From positions 93,393 to 157,392 of the forward strand of contig JADJYM010000010.1 of NCBI GenBank assembly GCA_016719755.1: 64,000 nt of DNA, written 5' to 3'. This document shows, piece by piece, positions 9,199-17,653 of this stretch (position 1 is its first letter; the number at the start of each line of letters is the position of its first letter). Position numbers and translations under genes: made by a program. Below the pieces are notes generated by a model. The model ran no database searches, had not been told where the DNA came from, and saw nothing but the letters and a program-made list of their open reading frames with translations. Source of the stretch: Novosphingobium sp. Its GTDB lineage: Bacteria; Pseudomonadota; Alphaproteobacteria; Sphingomonadales; Sphingomonadaceae.

Positions 9199-10520
9199 TG
9201 GCCAAATATACCTTCAACCTCCCCGACATCGGCGAAGGCATCGCCGAGGCCGAAATCGTCGCCTGGCACGTCAAGGTGGGCGACCGGGTCGAGGAGGATG
9301 ACAAGCTGGCCGACGTCATGACCGACAAGGCCACGGTCGAAATGGAAAGCCCGGTGGCAGGCACGGTCGTGTCCGTTGCCGGGGCAGAGGGCGACATGCT
9401 CGCCATCGGCGCCCCGCTGGTGGTGATCGAAACCGACGGGGAAGGGGAGGTGGAAGAAGCCGCTGCACCGGCTCCGGCTCCGGCTCCGACTCCCGCTCCT
9501 GCACCCCAACCCCAGACCCAACCTCCGTTCGTGTCGAGCGAAGTCGAGACACCGCAAGCGGCGCCTGCCCCCGCCAAGGCCGAACCAGCGCCTGAACCCC
9601 GTGTCTCGACGAAGCTCGACACGAACGGGGAGGCCAAGGGCCATGCGGCCAAGGTGCTGGCCAGCCCTGCCGTGCGTGCCCGTGCGGCCGAGCTGGGAAT
9701 CGATCTTGGCGAGGTGAAGCCAGCCGAGGATGGCCGCGTGCGCCATGCCGATCTTGACGCGTTCCTGGCCTACAACGCGGGCGGCGGCTTCCGCGCCGCT
9801 GGCACGCGCCGCGCGGATCAGGAGGTGCGGGTGATCGGGCTGCGCCGCCGGATCGCGGAAAACATGGCGGCGTCCAAGCGCCACATCCCGCACTTCTCCT
9901 ATGTCGAGGAATGCGATGCGACCGCACTGGAGGCGATGCGCGCGCAATTGAACGCCGCGCGCGGCAGCCGCCCCAAGCTGACCATGTTGCCGCTGCTGAT
10001 CACCGCGATGTGCAAGGCGCTGGCCGATTTCCCGATGCTCAACGCCCGCTATGATGACGAGGCGGGAGTGGTCCACCGCTCGGGCGCGGTTCACCTTGGC
10101 ATGGCGACGCAGACGCCCGGCGGACTGATGGTGCCGGTGATCCGCAACGCGCAGGACCGCAACCTGTGGCAGCTCGCGGCGGAGATCGTCCGGCTGGCCG
10201 AAGCGGCCCGCACCGGCACGGCCAAGAGCGAGGAGCTGTCCGGCTCCACCATCACGCTCACTTCGCTGGGTGCGCTGGGCGGAGTGGCGCACACGCCGGT
10301 GATCAACCGCCCCGAAGTGGCGATCCTAGGCCCCAACCGGATCGTCGAACGGCCGATGTTCGTGCCCGATGGCATGGGGGGCGAGCGCATCGAAAAGCGC
10401 AAGCTGATGAACCTGTCGATCAGCTGTGATCACCGCGTGGTCGACGGGCACGACGCGGCCAGCTTCGTCCAGGCGGTGAAGCGGCTGATCGAAACGCCGG
10501 TGCTGCTGCTGGCTGACTGA
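9198..10520 (+). CDS. bkdC: Branched-chain 2-oxoacid dehydrogenase E2 (dihydrolipoamide acyltransferase)
   Basis: 440 residues. Lipoyl domain at 1-80 with lipoyl-Lys44 in MTDKATVEME; an Ala/Pro-rich linker at about 92-150; a peripheral-subunit-binding domain starting KVLASPAVRARAAELGIDL (about 153); and a catalytic domain ending with the active-site motif SCDHRVVDGHDAA (His near 412). The protein forms the core of the branched-chain dehydrogenase complex and transfers the acyl group to CoA. Odd feature: the linker contains two halves of an intergenic palindromic repeat read as protein (PFVSSEVETPQ and PRVSTKLDTNGE), see the repeat entry. Confidence 0.93.
   Translation: MAKYTFNLPDIGEGIAEAEIVAWHVKVGDRVEEDDKLADVMTDKATVEMESPVAGTVVSVAGAEGDMLAIGAPLVVIETDGEGEVEEAAAPAPAPAPTPAPAPQPQTQPPFVSSEVETPQAAPAPAKAEPAPEPRVSTKLDTNGEAKGHAAKVLASPAVRARAAELGIDLGEVKPAEDGRVRHADLDAFLAYNAGGGFRAAGTRRADQEVRVIGLRRRIAENMAASKRHIPHFSYVEECDATALEAMRAQLNAARGSRPKLTMLPLLITAMCKALADFPMLNARYDDEAGVVHRSGAVHLGMATQTPGGLMVPVIRNAQDRNLWQLAAEIVRLAEAARTGTAKSEELSGSTITLTSLGALGGVAHTPVINRPEVAILGPNRIVERPMFVPDGMGGERIEKRKLMNLSISCDHRVVDGHDAASFVQAVKRLIETPVLLLAD
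9526..9628. repeat. Palindromic intergenic-type repeat inserted in the E2 linker
   Basis: Left arm CGTTCGTGTCGAGCGAAGTC and onward to 9553, and right arm 9600-9626 (GTGTCTCGACGAAGCTCGAC then ACGAAC), are near-perfect inverted copies of each other. They differ mainly in the central GCGAAG versus GCTTCG. About 50 bp of Ala/Pro-coding sequence lies between. Such GTGTCGAGC...TCGAGACAC units are a widespread sphingomonad interspersed repeat (recognised from memory); here both arms are in frame. Confidence 0.75.
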
Positions 10521-10530
10521 GGGCTAGGGT

Positions 10531-10971
10531 TCAGCGCACGATCGCGCTGTAGGCGATGCGCCCCTGGCCCTGTGCGGCGGTGGCGGGGGCGACCCGCCAG
10601 CGGACGTGGGTGACGTCCTCGGGCGTGGCCATGCGGCTGCCGACACGCAGCGCTCCCAGCTTGCCCCAGGTCTTGCCGCCGTCGATCGAGACTTCCTCGT
10701 CGCCATTGGCGCTGCCCTGGTAATAGACGCTGCGGGGCAGGGGATTGGTGACGGTGAAACCGCCCTGTCCGCCCATCCGGTACCAGCTGACCACATAGAC
10801 CACCCGGTCCCCCCGGGCGAGCCGCGCGGCGGGTTCCAGCATCCGCCCGGCGCGCGGGCTGGTCTTCTCCACAAACACCGCGCTGTCGAGCGCAACGGCG
10901 GGAGAAGCCGGCGCGGCAATCGGCGCGGCAAAGGCAAGACAGCTGCCGAGAATCGCAGCGGCACGAAGCAT
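10531..10971 (-). CDS. Hypothetical secreted protein
   Basis: 146 residues from the ATG at 10971. MLRAAAILGSCLAFAAPIAA is a Sec signal peptide with cleavage near APASPA. The mature part contains GRMLEPAARLARGDRVVYVV, NPLPRSVYYQGSANGDEEVS and DVTHVRWRVAPATAAQGQGR, resembling the repeated beta-sandwich 'conserved repeat' type of exported proteins with a WRV strand near the end. I do not recognise a named family. It converges with bkdC (10 bp between stops). A longer in-frame extension upstream to 11148 exists, but it lacks a signal peptide and is unlikely. Confidence 0.65.
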   Translation of the reverse strand: MLRAAAILGSCLAFAAPIAAPASPAVALDSAVFVEKTSPRAGRMLEPAARLARGDRVVYVVSWYRMGGQGGFTVTNPLPRSVYYQGSANGDEEVSIDGGKTWGKLGALRVGSRMATPEDVTHVRWRVAPATAAQGQGRIAYSAIVR

Positions 10972-11080
10972 GGTCACGTGGTTAAGCCCCCGGTTCGTCC
11001 ATCGACGGACATCGAGGCGTCTTGTCGCAAACGGGGGCAAAGGAATGGTTAACGCCGGGTCTGCGGGCGGACGCGCGCCT

Positions 11081-11102
11081 CGTCCCGGACATGATCCGGG
11101 AG
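11081..11102. repeat. Short CCGGAC/GATCCGG palindromic repeat; only recognisable item in the 10972-11292 gap
   Basis: CGTCCCGGACATGATCCGGGAG is an imperfect palindrome of a type common between genes in this group. A related unit sits at 21137-21163. The rest of the 321-bp interval 10972-11292 between the secreted-protein gene and tRNA-Asp shows no gene; it must hold the promoters of both. Confidence 0.5.
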
Positions 11103-11292
11103 CGGTCGCGGCGAGGGGGCTTGCCATCGGGCGAGGCCCCCTGGGCACGTCCGCGACGACGCTGGGCCGGGGGCAGGATTTGCCTGCTTCCCAGCCCCCC
11201 GGCGCGATTTTTCACAGAGCCGCACAAAGGCGCTTTATGGCGGTTGACAGCCCCGTTTCGCTCGCCTAGTGGCGCGTCTCCCAAGTGGCTGC

Positions 11293-11369
11293 GCGGGTGT
11301 AGCTCAGTTGGTTAGAGTGCCGGCCTGTCACGCCGGAGGTCGCGGGTTCGAGCCCCGTCACTCGCGCCA
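11293..11369 (+). tRNA. tRNA-Asp(GTC)
   Basis: Acceptor GCGGGTG pairs with CACTCGC, D-arm GCTC/GAGT, anticodon stem GCCGG/CCGGA-type around loop CTGTCAC with anticodon GTC, T-arm GCGGG/CCCGT, discriminator G, encoded CCA at 11367-11369. Confidence 0.95.
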
Positions 11370-11384
11370 CTTGGGGATTTCCTT

Positions 11385-12467
11385 TCAGAACAGGTTGCTG
11401 ATTTTCACGTCCTGTCCCCCAGCGGGCAGGCTGATCATCATGCCGTCCTGCGCCAGGCGCAGCGTGCCGGAAAACTCCTGGCGCGCATCCCCCAGGAACA
11501 GCGGTTCGATCAGCCTGGCGGGCGGCGCCGGGACAAGGTGGTAGAGCACCAGCGCCCTGACCCCGGCCTCGCGGGCAGAGCGCGCCGCTTCTTCCGGACT
11601 GGCGTGATAGTCCTGGATGTCGTGCATGATCTTCGCCGCGTCCCCGCGCCCGCGCTTGCCCAGCTGCTCGCCCAGCGCGGCCACCATCTTGCGATTGAGC
11701 GCCTCGTGCAGCAGCAGGTCGCTGCCCTTGGCAGCCCGGACCAGCGCCGGGGAATAGGTGGTATCGCCCGAGATCGTGATCGAACGGCCCTTGTAGTCCA
11801 CGCGGTAGCCGAAGGCGGGCTTGACCGGATCGTGAATCACCCGGATCACGGTGATCTTCACGCCCTCCTTGTCGTAAACGACCTGGGTGTCGGTGCCATC
11901 CGGCAGGGCAATGACGCTGGCCGTTGCGCCAAAGCCGCCAGGCCGGGCCACCGCCTCGCCGTGGTGGGCGATGCGGAAGCCCTTGTCGATCTCGTAAAGC
12001 GCGGTCTCGGCGGCAATCACCTGGTCGGTGCCTTGCGGGCCATGGACCGGCAAGGGCACCCCGCGCGATCCGCCGATCCAGGCCTGGAGCAGCAGCTCGC
12101 CAAGGCCATCGATATGGTCGCTGTGGAGGTGAGTAAGGAAGCCCGCCTGGATCTTTTCCATCGGAAAGCCCATCCGCATCAGCTTGCGGATCGATCCGGA
12201 CCCGGCATCGAACACGAAGGCCTGCGATCCGGCCAGCACCCCGATGCAGGGGCCGGCGCGCGTGGCATCGGGCATCGGCGAGCCTGAGCCGCAGACATAG
12301 GCGTGGAGGCCGTCCGCCAGCGCCGCCGACTGGTCCACGCCCACCGTGCTGCCCAGCGCGCGGTCGAACGCGCGCTGCGCCAGCCAGGTGCTGCCTGAGT
12401 TGACGAACAGCACCGCGCCGATCGCGATTGCCGCCACGGCGAGGCCCAGCTTGCGGCGTCTGGTCAT
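11385..12467 (-). CDS. MBL-fold metallohydrolase, RNase Z/arylsulfatase-like, membrane-anchored or exported
   Basis: 360 residues. An N-terminal hydrophobic segment (about 7-24) is followed by the metallo-beta-lactamase motif THLHSDHIDG (His113, His115, Asp117, His118), and later ISGDTTYS supplies the metal-bridging Asp and LYHLVP the last His. The order and spacing resemble RNase Z (ElaC)-like and 'AtsA' type hydrolases. The signal/anchor argues against tRNA processing and for periplasmic phosphodiester or ester hydrolysis; the substrate is unknown. It ends 15 bp from tRNA-Asp on the opposite strand. Confidence 0.8.
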   Translation of the reverse strand: MTRRRKLGLAVAAIAIGAVLFVNSGSTWLAQRAFDRALGSTVGVDQSAALADGLHAYVCGSGSPMPDATRAGPCIGVLAGSQAFVFDAGSGSIRKLMRMGFPMEKIQAGFLTHLHSDHIDGLGELLLQAWIGGSRGVPLPVHGPQGTDQVIAAETALYEIDKGFRIAHHGEAVARPGGFGATASVIALPDGTDTQVVYDKEGVKITVIRVIHDPVKPAFGYRVDYKGRSITISGDTTYSPALVRAAKGSDLLLHEALNRKMVAALGEQLGKRGRGDAAKIMHDIQDYHASPEEAARSAREAGVRALVLYHLVPAPPARLIEPLFLGDARQEFSGTLRLAQDGMMISLPAGGQDVKISNLF

Positions 12468-12586
12468 GAAGTGTCTCCCAATTGGCGCCTTCTGCGTCGG
12501 CTGTGTGCGCGGCGCGATGGATGCTGAAACAAGTTCAGCATGACGTCAAATCGGAGAGAGGGTGTCAAACGGGAGAATGGGCCTCT

Positions 12587-12802
12587 TCACCCCCAGCGGC
12601 CGGTTTCCATCCAGATCAGGAACCGCCGCAGCGGCAGCAGCCAGATCACGCCCAGCACGACATAGACCGGCAGCTGCCCCAGTGCCGGCCAGCCCGCCAT
12701 CAGCGGCGCGACATAGCGTGCCACCAGACCGCCATAGACCAGCAGCACCGCCAGCAGGCCAAGAATGCCAAGGGGAATCCGCAAGGTGGGCTGTTCGCGC
12801 AT
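12587..12802 (-). CDS. DUF2842 family small membrane protein
   Basis: 71 residues with two hydrophobic segments (LGILGLLAVLLVYGGLVARY and GQLPVYVVLGVIWLLPLRR) and the C-terminal LIWMETGRWG signature of DUF2842. The function is unknown. It directly abuts the 5-formyl-THF cyclo-ligase gene (its start follows that stop without a gap), so it is probably cotranscribed with it. The family is largely alphaproteobacterial. Confidence 0.82.
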   Translation of the reverse strand: MREQPTLRIPLGILGLLAVLLVYGGLVARYVAPLMAGWPALGQLPVYVVLGVIWLLPLRRFLIWMETGRWG

Positions 12803-13393
12803 TCAGCAAGGTTCCTCGGGGCAAAAGGGTCCGTAGAGGCGGGTGGGAGTTACCACGGCACTCAGTGGCACGTCATGTGGCTCTGTGGGCAGGTCATCGA
12901 CCAGCTGGCAATCCCAGGCAAGCCCGATCGCAAGGCGCGGCGGATGGGCGGCGAGCCAGCGGTCGTAATGCCCCGCGCCATACCCGATCCGCGCGCCATT
13001 GGCGGTAAAGCCCAGCAGCGGGCAGAACACCACATCCGGAACCAGCAGCGGCGCATCGGCGGCGGGTTGCAGCGCCTTGTAGGGATCGGGCTCCAGCAGG
13101 TCCTCGACGAAGGGATTGGTCCATTCGCGGAATGCCATCGGCTCTCCGCGCGCGGCGAACCAGGGCAGGGCCACGCGGTGCCCGGCCTCGAAGAACCAGC
13201 GGGCATAGTTGGAAGCGGGCACTTCGCCCGGCATCTCGTGGAAGACCGAGATCACCGCGCCGCTGGGAATGAGGTCCAGTACCGCTGTGGGCGGGCGGCG
13301 CAGCATCAGGCCGCGCATGGCATCAGGAATGCCGGCAACGAAGTCCGCGCGGCGGCGCTTGAGCTCGGCGCGCAGGGCTTGCTTGTCGGTCAA
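12803..13393 (-). CDS. 5-formyltetrahydrofolate cyclo-ligase
   Basis: 196 residues from a TTG at 13393 (LTDKQALRAELKRRRADF); the N-terminus of the family begins just before the K-x-x-L-R-x-x-x-x-x-R-R pattern. The signature GYGAGHYDRW near residue 150 is the Gly-rich nucleotide/folate-binding motif. It converts 5-formyl-THF to 5,10-methenyl-THF using ATP. The upstream in-frame extension runs through the 6S RNA gene and is not coding. The order zapA-6S RNA-cyclo-ligase is conserved widely in proteobacteria and supports both calls. Confidence 0.88.
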   Translation of the reverse strand: MTDKQALRAELKRRRADFVAGIPDAMRGLMLRRPPTAVLDLIPSGAVISVFHEMPGEVPASNYARWFFEAGHRVALPWFAARGEPMAFREWTNPFVEDLLEPDPYKALQPAADAPLLVPDVVFCPLLGFTANGARIGYGAGHYDRWLAAHPPRLAIGLAWDCQLVDDLPTEPHDVPLSAVVTPTRLYGPFCPEEPC

Positions 13394-13432
13394 ACGGCTT
13401 GGCCTCCAGATTAGGCCCGTCCATGCGAGCGT

Positions 13433-13501
13433 AACAAAGCAATCCAGTGCCGTGCCGCGCCGCCCCGGATTGCTTGGGGCCTTGCCCCTCGCAAGGACGA
13501 A
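13433..13501. repeat. Interspersed palindromic repeat, GCAATCC/GGATTGC family, copy 1
   Basis: AAAGCAATCCAG at 13437-13448 and CCGGATTGCTTGGGG at 13465-13479 form inverted arms. The unit ends in TCGCAAGGACGAAAG, a degenerate form of the TCGCAATGACGAA end seen in copy 2 (55477-55561). It sits between 6S RNA and the cyclo-ligase gene and may act as a processing or termination structure. Confidence 0.65.
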
Positions 13502-13530
13502 AGCGTTGGACGCAGCCGCCTGTGCGGTGG

Positions 13531-13695
13531 GTGACGGGACCACCATGGGCCGTTGCCGGGGAAATCCTCTGACGCGTTTGACGTCAGGTGGGAACCATGT
13601 GCACCGCGCCAGGGCTCGGGCAGGGACAGCCCCCAATCGGATTGCTTATAGCCTCAGGGATGTTCTGTCGGTTCGTACCGGGCAGTACCCGTCAC
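13531..13695 (-). ncRNA. ssrS: 6S RNA
   Basis: This is the interval between zapA and 5-FCL, the canonical 6S locus. On the minus strand the 5' end GTGACGGG (13695-13688) pairs with CCCGTCAC (13538-13531), and the stem continues past a bulge. The result is a 165-nt hairpin-like RNA, the usual 6S size. Just inside lies CCCTGAGG, matching the conserved 5' strand of the E. coli 6S central bubble. A TATTTA box at 13711-13706 would place the start about 10 nt downstream, right at the 5' stem. 6S RNA mimics an open promoter and sequesters the housekeeping RNA polymerase holoenzyme. The pairing was done by hand, so the exact ends are approximate. Confidence 0.82.
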
Positions 13696-13718
13696 GTTCC
13701 TAAATAGGGCAGGTGGGC

Positions 13719-14003
13719 CTAGCCCTCAAGGGCCGAAGCGCAATTTTCCAGCCGCGCGGCCAGGGCTTCCAGCCGGGCCGGGTCGATTTCCGGGCGCGTT
13801 GCGACGCGCTGGCGCGCTTCATGCAGCTCGTCGGCCAGCAGCAGCGCGGCGAACAGCAGCTGGCGCGGCTCGCTGTGGGTGCCGCCCATCTCGTCCACCT
13901 TGTCCGCAATCAGGCGGCCCAGGCCCAGCACGTGTTGTTCCTCGCCCTCGGCGCAGGCGACGGTATAGGAGCGGCCGCCGATACGAAGGGTGACATTGCT
14001 CAT
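13719..14003 (-). CDS. zapA: Cell division protein ZapA
   Basis: 94 residues starting MSNVTLRIGGRSYTVACAEG, the typical ZapA N-terminus, followed by HVLGLGRLIADKVDEM and the helical dimerisation region ADELHEARQRV. ZapA bundles FtsZ protofilaments at the Z-ring. It is followed by 6S RNA and preceded by a small coiled-coil gene 7 bp upstream on the same strand. Confidence 0.9.
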   Translation of the reverse strand: MSNVTLRIGGRSYTVACAEGEEQHVLGLGRLIADKVDEMGGTHSEPRQLLFAALLLADELHEARQRVATRPEIDPARLEALAARLENCASALEG

Positions 14004-14010
14004 CGCGCGG

Positions 14011-14211
14011 TCATCCCTGGGCGCCTTCGATCAGGGCGTCGAGCTGGCCCAGCGAATCCTGCACCGCGGCGCGCAGCCGGTTGTGCCGGGCGCGCAGGCT
14101 GGCAAGCTCTGCCGCGCTGGCCGCCGCCGCCGGAGCGCGCGCCGCCGCCTCGATCCGGGCGAGTGCCGCCTCGATCCGGGATAGCGCTTTGGTGGTTGGA
14201 TCCCCGTCCAT
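14011..14211 (-). CDS. Small coiled-coil hypothetical protein upstream of zapA
   Basis: 66 residues (MDGDPTTKALSRIEAALARI at the N-terminus). The heptad-like RIEAALARIEAAARA and ELASLRARHNRLRAAV predict a continuous helix or coiled coil. It ends 7 bp before the zapA start, so it is cotranscribed and probably division-related by context; that role is inference. Divergent from tkt. Confidence 0.65.
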   Translation of the reverse strand: MDGDPTTKALSRIEAALARIEAAARAPAAAASAAELASLRARHNRLRAAVQDSLGQLDALIEGAQG

Positions 14212-14405
14212 AGCCGCTGGCTAGCGCATTTAGCCATGAAGGCAAAGCGTTGCACGGCAGTTTTGCCACAGTCTCGAACGACGGGGGCGATACCATGGCT
14301 TGACAGGCGCGCTTGACGGGGGGCGGTGGCTTCGCAAAGGAGACCCGGCATCGAATCGCCCGGATTCGCGCGTCTAATTTCCGCTCCTGCCCGGAGAAAT
14401 CGCCA

Positions 14406-16379
14406 ATGAGCCTCGATCCCGCCCGCCTCGCGCCCATGGCCAATGCCATTCGCGCGCTTTCGATGGATGCGGTCCAGGCGGCGAACAGCGGCCATCCGGG
14501 GATGCCGATGGGCATGGCCGACGTTGCGACCGTGCTGTTCAGCCAGTTCCTGAAGTTCGATCCCGCCGCGCCGAAGTGGCCGGACCGTGACCGCTTTGTG
14601 CTGTCGGCGGGCCACGGCTCGATGCTGATCTATTCGCTGCTGCACCTCACCGGTTATGCCGCGCCGACGATCGATGACATCCGCAATTTCCGCCAGCTGC
14701 ACAGCCCCTGCGCGGGGCACCCCGAAAACGCGGAGCTGCCGGGCGTGGAATGCACCACCGGCCCGCTGGGGCAGGGCCTGGCGATGGCGGTCGGCATGGC
14801 GATGGCCGAACGTCACCTCAACGCGGGCTTCGGCGACGCGCTGGTCGATCACAAGACCTGGGTGATCGCGGGCGACGGCTGCCTGATGGAAGGCGTCAAT
14901 CACGAAGCCATCGGTCTGGCCGGCAATCTCAAGCTTGGCCGGCTCAACGTGCTGTGGGACGATAACAACATCACCATCGACGGCGATACCTCGCTGTCGA
15001 CCTGCGAGGACATCGCCGCGCGCTTCGCCGCGACCGGCTGGCACGTCACCAGCTGCGACGGGCATGACTTTGCCGACATCGCCCGCGCTCTGGCCGAAGC
15101 AGAGGCCGATCCGCGCCCCTCGCTGGTCGCCTGCAAGACCGTGATCGGCAAGGGTGCGCCCAACAAGCAGGGCAGCCACAACGTCCACGGCAGCCCGCTG
15201 GGCGCCGACGAAGTGGCCGCCACCCGCGCCGCGCTCGGCTGGACGGCGGCTCCGTTCGAGGTTCCGGCGGAAATTCTGGCCGACTGGCGTTCGCTGGGCG
15301 CCAAGGGTGCCGCGGCCCGCGCCGAGTGGGAAGGGCGGCTTGCCGCCGCTCCGCAGCGCGCCGATTTCGAGGCGCGGATGGCGGGCGTCGTCGGCCTCGC
15401 CGGCCCGGCGCTGGAAGACTATATCGCCGGGCTGCTCGCCAGCCCGCAGAAGGTGGCAACCCGCAAGGCGTCGGAAATGGCGCTGGGCCCGCTGACCGAG
15501 CGTCTGCCGCAGCTGATCGGCGGCAGCGCCGACCTCACCGGATCGAACCTGACGAAGACCAAGGCGACCACACCGTTCGGCGCAAGCGACTATGCGGGCC
15601 GCCACGTCTATTACGGCATCCGCGAATTCGGCATGGCCGCAGCGATGAACGGCATGGCGCTGCATGGCGGTGTGGTTCCCTATGGCGGGACCTTCCTGGT
15701 CTTCTCCGACTACTGCCGCAACGCGATCCGCCTTTCCGCTCTCCAGCACGCGCAGGTCGTCTACGTGCTGACCCACGATTCGATCGGCCTTGGCGAGGAC
15801 GGCCCGACCCACCAGCCGGTCGAGCACGTCATGTCGCTGCGCATGATCCCCAACCTCAACGTCTATCGCCCCGCCGACGTGATCGAGACGGCGGAATGCT
15901 GGGCGCTGGCGCTGGAAAGCGCAGGCACGCCCTCGGTCCTCGCGCTGTCGCGCCAGAACCTGCCGCAGCTGCGCGCAGAGGGCGGGATGCTTTCGGCCAA
16001 GGGTGCCTATCGGCTCAAGGCCGCCGAAGCGGCGCGCGCAGTTGTGCTCGTCGCAACCGGCAGCGAGGTCGAGATCGCGATGGCCACCGCCGCCGCGCTG
16101 GAAGCGGACGGGATCGGCGCCGATGTCGTCTCGATGCCGTGCGCCGAACTGTTCGACGCGCAGGACGCCGCCTATCGCGCCGACGTTTTGCCCGCGGGTG
16201 TCCTCAAGGTCTCGGTCGAGGCGGGGGTGACGCTGGGCTGGCAGAAGTATGTCGGCGACGGCCTGACCATCGGCATCGACCGCTTCGGCGCCTCGGCCCC
16301 GGCGGATGAGCTCTACAAGTATTTCGGCCTCAGCGCCCAGGCGATTGTTCCGCAGATCAAGGCCCGTCTGGGCAGGTAA
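14406..16379 (+). CDS. tkt: Transketolase
   Basis: 657 residues from the ATG at 14406 ([20 protein letters not shown]). Thiamine-diphosphate motif [13 protein letters not shown] to DDNNITIDG (about 156-195), substrate-binding histidines in SGHPG and SAGHGSML, and the pyrimidine domain with [16 protein letters not shown] and [16 protein letters not shown]. Links the pentose phosphate pathway and glycolysis. First gene of a tkt-gap-pgk-fba run. An upstream in-frame extension to 14313 is not needed by the family. Confidence 0.96.
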   Translation: MSLDPARLAPMANAIRALSMDAVQAANSGHPGMPMGMADVATVLFSQFLKFDPAAPKWPDRDRFVLSAGHGSMLIYSLLHLTGYAAPTIDDIRNFRQLHSPCAGHPENAELPGVECTTGPLGQGLAMAVGMAMAERHLNAGFGDALVDHKTWVIAGDGCLMEGVNHEAIGLAGNLKLGRLNVLWDDNNITIDGDTSLSTCEDIAARFAATGWHVTSCDGHDFADIARALAEAEADPRPSLVACKTVIGKGAPNKQGSHNVHGSPLGADEVAATRAALGWTAAPFEVPAEILADWRSLGAKGAAARAEWEGRLAAAPQRADFEARMAGVVGLAGPALEDYIAGLLASPQKVATRKASEMALGPLTERLPQLIGGSADLTGSNLTKTKATTPFGASDYAGRHVYYGIREFGMAAAMNGMALHGGVVPYGGTFLVFSDYCRNAIRLSALQHAQVVYVLTHDSIGLGEDGPTHQPVEHVMSLRMIPNLNVYRPADVIETAECWALALESAGTPSVLALSRQNLPQLRAEGGMLSAKGAYRLKAAEAARAVVLVATGSEVEIAMATAAALEADGIGADVVSMPCAELFDAQDAAYRADVLPAGVLKVSVEAGVTLGWQKYVGDGLTIGIDRFGASAPADELYKYFGLSAQAIVPQIKARLGR

Positions 16380-16399
16380 GTTGGGGCTGCAGGCCCAAC
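16380..16399. other. Near-perfect palindrome directly after tkt
   Basis: The sequence TTGGGGCTGCAGGCCCAA starts 2 nt after the tkt stop. It can form a short hairpin, but no T-tract follows, so it is a weak terminator or processing signal at best. Confidence 0.4.
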
Positions 16400-16405
16400 C
16401 CGCCA

Positions 16406-16493
16406 AGGGGGGCGGGGAGAAAAAAAAGGAAGAAAGGGAAAACCCCCCGGGGGTGCCCCCCGGCCCCCCCAGGAAAAAAAGAAGAAAAAAGAC
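16406..16493 (+). promoter_or_regulatory. Homopurine / poly-C leader of gap
   Basis: Between tkt and gap lies an extreme sequence. A G6 tract (16407-16412) is followed by an A8-rich purine run to 16442, then C6G5TGC6GGC7 (16443-16470), then an A/G-only run up to the gap ATG. CCGGGGG (16447-16453) pairs with CCCCCGG (16457-16463), and the upstream G6 could alternatively pair with C7 (16464-16470), so two exclusive folds are possible. No classical Shine-Dalgarno sequence lies at normal spacing; the AGGA is about 20 nt upstream. A regulatory leader is inference. Confidence 0.5.
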
Positions 16494-17501
16494 ATGGCGA
16501 TCAAGGTTGCTATCAATGGCTTCGGCCGCATCGGCCGCAATGTGGCGCGCGCGATCCTCGAGCGCACCGATCATGACCTTGAACTGGTCTCGATCAACGA
16601 TCTCGCATCGGCCCAGGCCAACGCCATGCTGTTCCAGCGCGACAGCGTCCATGGTCCGTTCTCGGGCACGGTCGAAGTCGATGGCAACGACCTGATCGTC
16701 AACGGCAAGCGCATCCACGTGACCGCCGAACGCGATCCCGCCAACCTGCCGCACGCCGCCAACGGCGTCGACATCGCGCTGGAATGCACCGGCTTCTTCA
16801 CCGACCGCGCTTCGTGCGAAAAGCACCTGGCTGCCGGCGCCAAGCGCGTGCTGATCTCGGCTCCGGGCAAGAACGTCGACCTCACGGTCGTCTACGGCGT
16901 CAACCATGACAAGCTGAGCGCCGATCACGTGATCGTCTCCAACGCCTCGTGCACCACCAACTGCCTGGCGCCCTTCGCCAAGGTGCTGAACGATGCGATC
17001 GGGATCGAGCGCGGGCTGATGACCACGGTCCACGCCTATACCAACGATCAGAAGATCCTCGACCAGATCCACGAGGATCCGCGCCGCGCCCGTGCCGCCG
17101 CGATGAGCATGATCCCCACCACCACCGGCGCCGCCCGCGCCGTGGGCGAAGTGCTGCCCGAACTGAAGGGCAAGCTGGATGGCTCGGCGATCCGCGTGCC
17201 GACCCCCAACGTCTCGGTGGTCGACCTGACCTTCACGCCCGCGCGCGACACTACCAAGGACGAAGTCAACGCGCTGCTCAAGGCCGCCTCGGAAGGCGCG
17301 CTGAAGGGCGTGCTCGGCTATTCGGACGAGCCGCTGGTCTCGATCGACTACAACCACTGCCCGAACAGCAGCACCATCGACAGCCTCGAAACTTCGGTGA
17401 TCGACGGCAAGCTGGTGCGCGTGCTGAGCTGGTACGACAACGAATGGGGCTTCTCCAACCGCATGGTCGACACGGCCGGCGCGATGGGCAAGCTGATCTG
17501 A
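16494..17501 (+). CDS. gap: Glyceraldehyde-3-phosphate dehydrogenase (type I)
   Basis: 335 residues. NAD-binding [10 protein letters not shown]-type start ([14 protein letters not shown]), catalytic Cys153 in [13 protein letters not shown], His in [10 protein letters not shown], and the C-terminal [13 protein letters not shown]. Catalyses oxidation and phosphorylation of glyceraldehyde-3-phosphate. It lies between tkt and pgk and is preceded by an unusual homopurine/poly-C leader and followed by a strong hairpin terminator. Confidence 0.96.
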   Translation: MAIKVAINGFGRIGRNVARAILERTDHDLELVSINDLASAQANAMLFQRDSVHGPFSGTVEVDGNDLIVNGKRIHVTAERDPANLPHAANGVDIALECTGFFTDRASCEKHLAAGAKRVLISAPGKNVDLTVVYGVNHDKLSADHVIVSNASCTTNCLAPFAKVLNDAIGIERGLMTTVHAYTNDQKILDQIHEDPRRARAAAMSMIPTTTGAARAVGEVLPELKGKLDGSAIRVPTPNVSVVDLTFTPARDTTKDEVNALLKAASEGALKGVLGYSDEPLVSIDYNHCPNSSTIDSLETSVIDGKLVRVLSWYDNEWGFSNRMVDTAGAMGKLI

Positions 17502-17506
17502 TAAAC

Positions 17507-17533
17507 GTGCGCCGCCCCTGACGGGCGGCGCAC
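17507..17533 (+). terminator. Hairpin terminator after gap
   Basis: GTGCGCCGCCC, loop CTGAC or so, GGGCGGCGCAC: an 11-bp GC-rich stem starting 5 nt after the gap stop, followed by TTCATTCTC. It should partly separate gap from pgk transcription. Confidence 0.8.
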
Positions 17534-17538
17534 TTCAT

Positions 17539-17641
17539 TCTCCCCTCCCGCTTGCGGGAGGGGCCGGGTGAGGGCCTGTTGACCCTCACCGCCCGGGATA
17601 AGATGCCCTTCCCTGGCCCCTCCTACAGGTGGGAGGGGAAT
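17539..17641. repeat. Interspersed repeat of the CTCCCCTCCCG/GGGAGGGG family
   Basis: TCTCCCCTCCCGCTTGCGGG, then GGGTGAGGG/CCCTCACC and CCCCTCC...GGGAGGGG arms form a nested imperfect palindrome of about 100 bp. It fills the gap-pgk interval and ends 12 bp before the pgk ATG. A second, related GGGGGAGGG-type copy lies at 19914-20012. Confidence 0.6.
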
Positions 17642-17653
17642 CTGGAGCAAACC

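Noticed and set aside
14031-17357. 1108-codon minus-strand open frame across tkt and gap
   Set aside because: Arg/Gly/Ala-rich shadow of two certain genes; no domain and no ribosome binding site.
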